Shown piece after piece: positions 59,302 through 64,000 of a DNA stretch of 64,000 nt. The notes beneath the pieces are model-generated. The model was not told where the DNA came from and made no database searches. It saw nothing but the letters and a program-made list of their open reading frames with translations. The DNA comes from Ampelocalamus luodianensis (lineage: Eukaryota > Streptophyta > Magnoliopsida > Poales > Poaceae), in NCBI GenBank assembly GCA_036346255.1, contig CM070632.1:30158657-30222656 (forward strand), given 5' to 3'. Position numbers and translations under genes: made by a program. The stretch's first letter is position 1. Each line of letters opens with the position of its first letter.

Positions 59302-60690
59302 TTTGTGTGGGGTTTGGTTCAGCGAATCCTAGTGGTTCTACAAGGGTAACGAGATGCCCTCCCCGCTGTTTAATCCTTATTAGATGCGAAACCGATTAGA
59401 ATTGATGGTTAATTGTTGGGCTGCAGAAGATGCAATTCTGTCCAGAACCTTGCGTGGGTTTTTCGTATGTTTAGAGGCTGAATTTTAAGTTTCCATCTCC
59501 TAGAGATTTGTGGGTTATGTCGTTATCTTTCAGTAGCCGCGAAGATCACTCGATTCCGAGGTCTGAGTCAAAAGTTATGGTCGATTTAGTATCTGCTGCC
59601 AGAAATCTGACGAGAATAATCTGTCTGGTTATTTCCTAAAATATGAAAGGGAATTTGGTAGAATCTGAAAGTTCACCCAACTAGGTTATTGTAGGTAATT
59701 CGATAACCTTTTCAGATTGATAAAGAACGATCAATTCAGGTTACCTATTAAATGTTATGGTCATTTTAGTTTTGCTGTTCGTTTGTGTAGGCAGTTTCTG
59801 TACTGAAAGTTCAGACAATGGTTAGCCTAATATTTTGGCCGAATTGGAGTATCGTGTCAACTAGAGTATTGTAGATTATTCAGTTAAGAATCTACAGAAA
59901 TTGGGTTACCTCTTTTTGACTTCCTGTTCTTGAGTTATGTCAATTACCGTGCGCTGTCCAGGAGCGGTATATGGCAGAAAGCGTTGTTTTCAGTTTCAGC
60001 TTTGTAAACTCGTTTTGAGTCGTCAAGTAGCGAGGTAGAATGCGATTAGTAGCGCTGAGTATATTATGTCTTAATTGGAATTATTTTACCTGTTTAGGAG
60101 GTGAAGCCTCAGGTTTTAGGAGTATCAGCTTTGCCGGCTAGCGCGTCGCATCGTGGAAGGCAAGTAAATGTAGCGGTTGTGCTACGGTTTAACCCGTTTT
60201 TCTTACTACTTGCACTATGCATGATTGACGTAGTGTTAAATGATTTGCCATGGTTACATGTTTTCTAAGTAAGAATGTGGTAGCAAGATATTAATCAATT
60301 GCTAGGTTTGGATGAGTTTGGGTAGTATTGTGGTAATTCGCGTAATGAGCCAAATGCGGAATATGAGAATAAACTCAAGGTGGACATGTTGATAATTCAT
60401 TGTGGTTATTTTTATGATGATCATGTGGTGGTCTATGTGATAGAGTTTCATCTAGATCGATTGATTTTGATCTTGGTGAATCCGGTGTGGGTTATGTGGT
60501 AATGGTCTTATGACACGTTGGTATTGTGCTTAATGAGACACATGTGGATTATGAGAAAATATTCATGATGAGTATGTTGTTGACCTTCGTGGTTAAATTC
60601 TTGTGGTTTATGATTATCATATCATTCATGACATATCATGACATTTGCATTGTGGATGTCGCGCTTATAGCCGCGATCAGTGCAGTACAA

Positions 60691-60741
60691 CATCGTGCAT
60701 TGCCGTAGCACGATGCATACCTTTACCTTGTTGGGTAAAGG
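60691..60741 (+). repeat. twin hairpins in G 3' LTR
   Basis: CATCGTGC/GCACGATG (60691-60715) and CCTTTACC/GGTAAAGG (60720-60741), as in the 5' LTR. Just upstream, the palindrome GTACCGGTAC seen in the 5' LTR (near 54477-54486) is lost here. Confidence 0.8.
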
Positions 60742-61691
60742 TGCAGTGGAGCATAGCATACATATGCATTACATTGTGGAAAGATCATTTGCATTCTCAT
60801 GCAAGATATTGAGGTGAATTTATTTTGCAATCAAGCGCAACTTCATAGTTGCAATGTGGAAATTGACTCATGAGAGTCTCTTGTGGAATGAGTAATGTGG
60901 TTGTGGTTGTGGAATGGGGTTTATCCTTGTGGTATGGTAGAGGTTGTGATTGTGGCATGAGATTCTTCTCTCTTGTGGTAATCGTTGATAGCGATTGTGG
61001 ATGTGAGAAATAGTAAAGTTATGAGGTAAAACATGTTAATACTCTATTGTCATTGGTAGTGGTAGTGGTGAATAATATGAAGCAGTTGATCAAGATTTTG
61101 TTGTTAATATTTTACTATCTTTGGTAGTAACTATGGTTGAGGCTATAATTGTGTTCATTATGAGAATTGGATATTGATGCTTAATATCTTTGTAGTTTAA
61201 TTAGCTTGTAAATGAATGTGGATTCACATTATGGATGTGGACATATGGATACTTTAATGATGTTGTATATTTATTTGTAGTCCGATTAGCTCATTAAGCA
61301 GTTTGCTTGCTGAGATTTTATCTCACCCTTGTTTCCCCTACAGGTGATTGTTGAACATTCATGGGATGGGTAGAGCGGCACCACAATAATGCACTTGGTT
61401 CATCAACCTATGTTGTAATAAAGGCGATGAAATTCTAGCCAAATGCTTAACTATTTGTGGATGATTATGTTGTTAAATAAGGATGGACTTGTGAACCATT
61501 CTTTGTTTAATCTGCTAGAGGTTGTTTAATTATTGAACTTATTACCGTCATCTTTATTCCCTTAGTTGTTTATGCTTCCGCTTAGTGCTTCTTGTCTAGA
61601 GTTCTTGCGAATTAATTTTGTCTTGAAATTATTGGCTAGTCTGTAAGTGGTTAAGTAGCATTCCGAGGTAATGTGGATCTGGGGTGTTACA

Positions 61692-63117
61692 TTCTTTGCT
61701 CTTGGATCATCAGTATTGCAATACACTTTTCGGCTAAGTGCATCGGCAACCACATTGGCTTTGCGAGGATGATCTGAATACCCATGTCATAATCTTTGAT
61801 CAATTCTAGCCATCTCCTCTCGCTGAGGTTCGGATCTGTTGAGTGAACAAGTATTTCAAACTCTTGTGGTGAATACACCTCACGGTTTCAGATCAAATAA
61901 TGCCGCCAAATCTTGAGTGCATGAACTCTGCAGCAAGCTCTAAATCATGGGTGGGATAGTTGAGCTCATGAGGCCTCAATTGCTGGATGCATAGGCAGCG
62001 CCTTGCCTTCTGCATAAGAACACATCAGAGTCCCAGCGAGAGGCATCGCAATAAATATCGAAGCTCTTGTGGATGTCGGGAAGAGTAAGGGTGGAGCTGA
62101 AGTCAATCGCTGTTTGAGCTCACAAGCTCTCATCACAAGCGAAGGACCATACAAACTTCTTGTCCTTCTTAAGCAATTCGGTCATCGGCTGCGATCTTGG
62201 AGAGTTCTCGATAAAGCGGCGATAGTAGCCACTAAACCAAGAAAACTCCGCACATCGGTGGATCGACTTGGCTGGCCCCAAGATAGAACATCGGTGACTT
62301 TCTTTGGGATCCACAGCTATGCCTCCGTTGAAAGAACATGACCCAAGAATGCCACTTCCTTCAACGGAACTCACATTTCTTGAACCATCTATCGGTGATG
62401 CTCCATAATTTGCCCAAAACAATCTTGGATGCTCGGCATACTCTGCTTGATCTTGGAATAGATAAGAATATCATCAATAAAACCACCACAAATTTGTCCA
62501 AATACTCCATGAATCACGAATTCATAAGGTTCATGAACAACGCTGGAGCATTGGTCAAACCGAAAGACATGACGGTGTACTCGTGCAGAGCCATAACGAG
62601 TAGTGAAAGCCGTCTTGGAATATCCTCGGCCATCCGGACTTGATGATAGCCCGATCTCGAGATCAATCTTGGAGAACACACGAGCTCGGACAAGCTGGTC
62701 AAAAGATCATCAATGCGGGCGAGAGGATATTTGTTCTTCACCGTCACTTCATTGAGAGGCGGTAATCAACACACATCGCAAAGTCTTGTCCTTCTTCTTC
62801 ACAAAGATCACGGACAACCCCAAGGAGATGGCCTGGGACGGATGAAACCCTTTGCTTGGAGCTCACCAAGCTGCTTCTTCAATTCTTCTAGCTCATTGGG
62901 AGGCATCCGTCACGGCGCCTTGAAATCGAGCGATCTGGGCAACAACTCGATGACAAACTCGTGTCTCGAACCGGAGGCATCGAGCAAATCTTCGGAAAGA
63001 CATCCACAAAGTCGGATACTATGGGAACATCTTGAATTTGCAAGGCTGGCTTTGTCTCTAATGCACATAGATGTGGCCCTGCGGTGCGCGAAAATCCGAC
63101 TTGCTCTTTGAAGAGGT
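61692..63117 (-). pseudogene. reverse transcriptase and RNase H of element H
   Basis: Minus strand, many frame changes. From the 5' side: VSDFVDVFPKI near 63040-63090 (protease-RT linker); PLARIDDLLTSL near 62700; SKIDLEIG and TAFTTRYG (62679-62590); SFGLTNAPALFMNLMNS in another frame (62514-62570); catalytic FIDDILIYS (FIDD 62470-62481); SGYYRRFIENSPRS and MTELLKKDKKFVWS (62120-62260); then RNase H words LKQRLTSAPPLL and LAGTLMCSYAEGKAL (61966-62154), SERRWLELIKDYDMG and ADALSRKVYC near the G junction. This is the Ty3/gypsy RT-RNase H order. The FIDD box replaces YVDD, an accepted gypsy variant. It cannot encode an intact enzyme as sequenced. Confidence 0.87.
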
Positions 63118-64000
63118 TTAGTAAGGTAGACAATCTTCACAGCTGTCGATTTGCCCCAAATGTTGGGACAACCAATCCATGCCAAGAATCACATCCAGAC
63201 TCGCTGAACTGAGCAGAATAAGATTTGCTAAAAACCCCACTCCTTGGACTATGATAGGAACATCCCGACACTGAAGCTCAGCTCTCATTTCCGATCCCGG
63301 AGAGCGGATGAGCAACGGAACTCCCAAAGGAACACAGCGAAGACCACTAACAGCAGCAAATGATCTTGAAATAAAAGAATGCGATGCTCCAGAATCAAAT
63401 AATACTGCGGCAGGACGAGAATTAACAAGAAGTGTACCAATCACGACATCTGGCGCCTCCTGAGCCTCCTCAGCTGATAGATGGTTGACTCGACCGCTGC
63501 TCGCACCCTGGGGCTTCTGGATCATCTTCTGGTCAGGTGGATGACCACTCCCCTGCCCGCGTCCTCCATTAGGACGAGGGGCTGCTGCTAACACTCGAGG
63601 CGAGCATTCGCATAATGGCCCTTGTTGTGGCGGCGAAAACAAGTAACCTCGGCCGCCGGATTGCGGAGGCGCTCTGCTCTTGGATCGCGGCGCACGTGGT
63701 GAAACACGATGCGGTGGGCGAGGAGCTGTGCGAGATGGTCTCGGCGCGGTGGAGCAAAAAGAACGGGCCAGTGCTGGCCCGGCCCGAGGACGAGCGAGGT
63801 GGTGTGAGTAGGCGTCGCCTCCCATTTGCGCTTGCGGGACTCGCCAACGCCTTCGCCTTATGCTCTGCAACGATGGCCTTATCTACAAGGCTGAAAGTCA
63901 AGAAGTCCACAATAGATAGCTTGTCCTGCGGCTCCTCGGACAAGCCATCCATAAACTTCTCTGCTAGCCTCATCTGAGGCCACCTCTCCCGAGCATAACG
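63118..64000 (-). pseudogene. gag C-terminus and protease of element H, cut by window edge
   Basis: The minus-strand frame ending at 63569 begins with MRLAEKFMDGLSEEPQDKL and AIVAEHKAKAL, the end of a gypsy Gag domain. A CCHC knuckle near 63600-63660 is damaged: the second and last cysteines read Arg (CFRRHNKGHYANAR). The frame 63870-63118 is open for 250 codons and carries the aspartic protease: VLFDSGASHSFIS (Asp159, Ser160, Gly161), then LDVILGMDWLSQH. The apparent Met at its start is a frame artefact upstream of the knuckle. Gag start, primer site and 5' LTR of H lie beyond the right edge. Confidence 0.85.

Larger units (their letters stand above)
52673..61691 (+). mobile_element. LTR element G, nested in H, probably non-autonomous
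   Basis: Two direct LTRs (52673-55483 and 58876-61691) around 3.4 kb of internal DNA. Starts TGTAATACTC and ends GTTACA. The left flank is TTGCT (52668-52672); TTGCT also occurs at 61696-61700 but four bases (TTCT) separate it from the LTR end. Joining the flanks restores the RNase H to integrase order of H, which confirms the insertion. No gag, protease or RT is recognisable inside; only the end of a chromovirus pol remains. The element therefore probably moved with enzymes from a relative, or lost its genes later. Confidence 0.88.
58876..61691 (+). mobile_element. 3' LTR of element G
   Basis: 2816 bp, nearly identical to the 5' LTR. Visible differences are mostly 1-2 base indels in homopolymers and a few substitutions, for example around 59100 and 60665-60690. 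High similarity indicates G is among the youngest insertions here. Confidence 0.92.

Overview
This window is repetitive DNA from a plant nucleus, most likely a grass (rice-like), built almost entirely of LTR retrotransposons inserted into one another. I see no host protein gene, tRNA or rRNA gene. The evidence is LTRs of 2.8 to about 4.5 kb with TG...CA ends, tRNA-iMet primer-binding sites (TGGTATCAGAGC), purine tracts, target-site duplications, and broken gag and pol reading frames of Ty3/gypsy (chromovirus, Tekay/Del-like) and Ty1/copia (Sirevirus-like) type. The species is an inference. Nearly every coding stretch carries stops or frameshifts, so coding features are called pseudogenes.

Layout. 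1-4035: LTR 'A1' (sense strand minus). It sits inside LTR 'C' (4036-6773 and 11212-12711, minus), which also holds LTR 'D1' (6774-11211, minus). C sits in a plus-sense LTR piece 'X' (12712-13430). X is broken by a minus-sense gypsy element 'E1' (LTR 13431-16649, pol remnant to 18462). A 100-N gap (18463-18562) follows. After it comes a plus-sense gypsy gag (18563-19205), interrupted by gypsy element 'E2' (LTR 19206-22834, primer site, decayed gag to 24944). E2 is split by a complete but decayed Sirevirus-like copia element (24945-39044, TSD GAGAT). The 3' LTR of that copia is itself split by solo LTR 'A2' (34386-38560, TSD CCTAA). E2 resumes at 39050-39282.

Then come the start of LTR 'J' (39283-39628) and plus-sense LTR 'K' (39629-40362 and 42146-45422). 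K contains the shortened solo LTR 'A5' (40363-42140, TSD CCCCG). LTR 'F' (45423-46990, minus) follows, and then gypsy/chromovirus element 'H' (46991 to beyond 64000, minus). H has its 3' LTR at 46991-51126, integrase-chromodomain at 51167-52672, and RT/RNase H/protease/gag at 61692-64000. H is split by a further LTR element 'G' (LTRs 52673-55483 and 58876-61691), whose two LTRs are nearly identical and which keeps only a scrap of pol.

The most interesting signal is in the LTRs. The sense-3' part (R/U5) of the gypsy LTRs carries an ordered ladder of short hairpins and palindromes. It recurs in nine LTR copies of several diverged families (A, C, D, F, K, X), with traces in E. Several stems differ between families by paired, compensating substitutions, which suggests the fold itself is kept. 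The promoter-side halves of the same LTRs have diverged much more.
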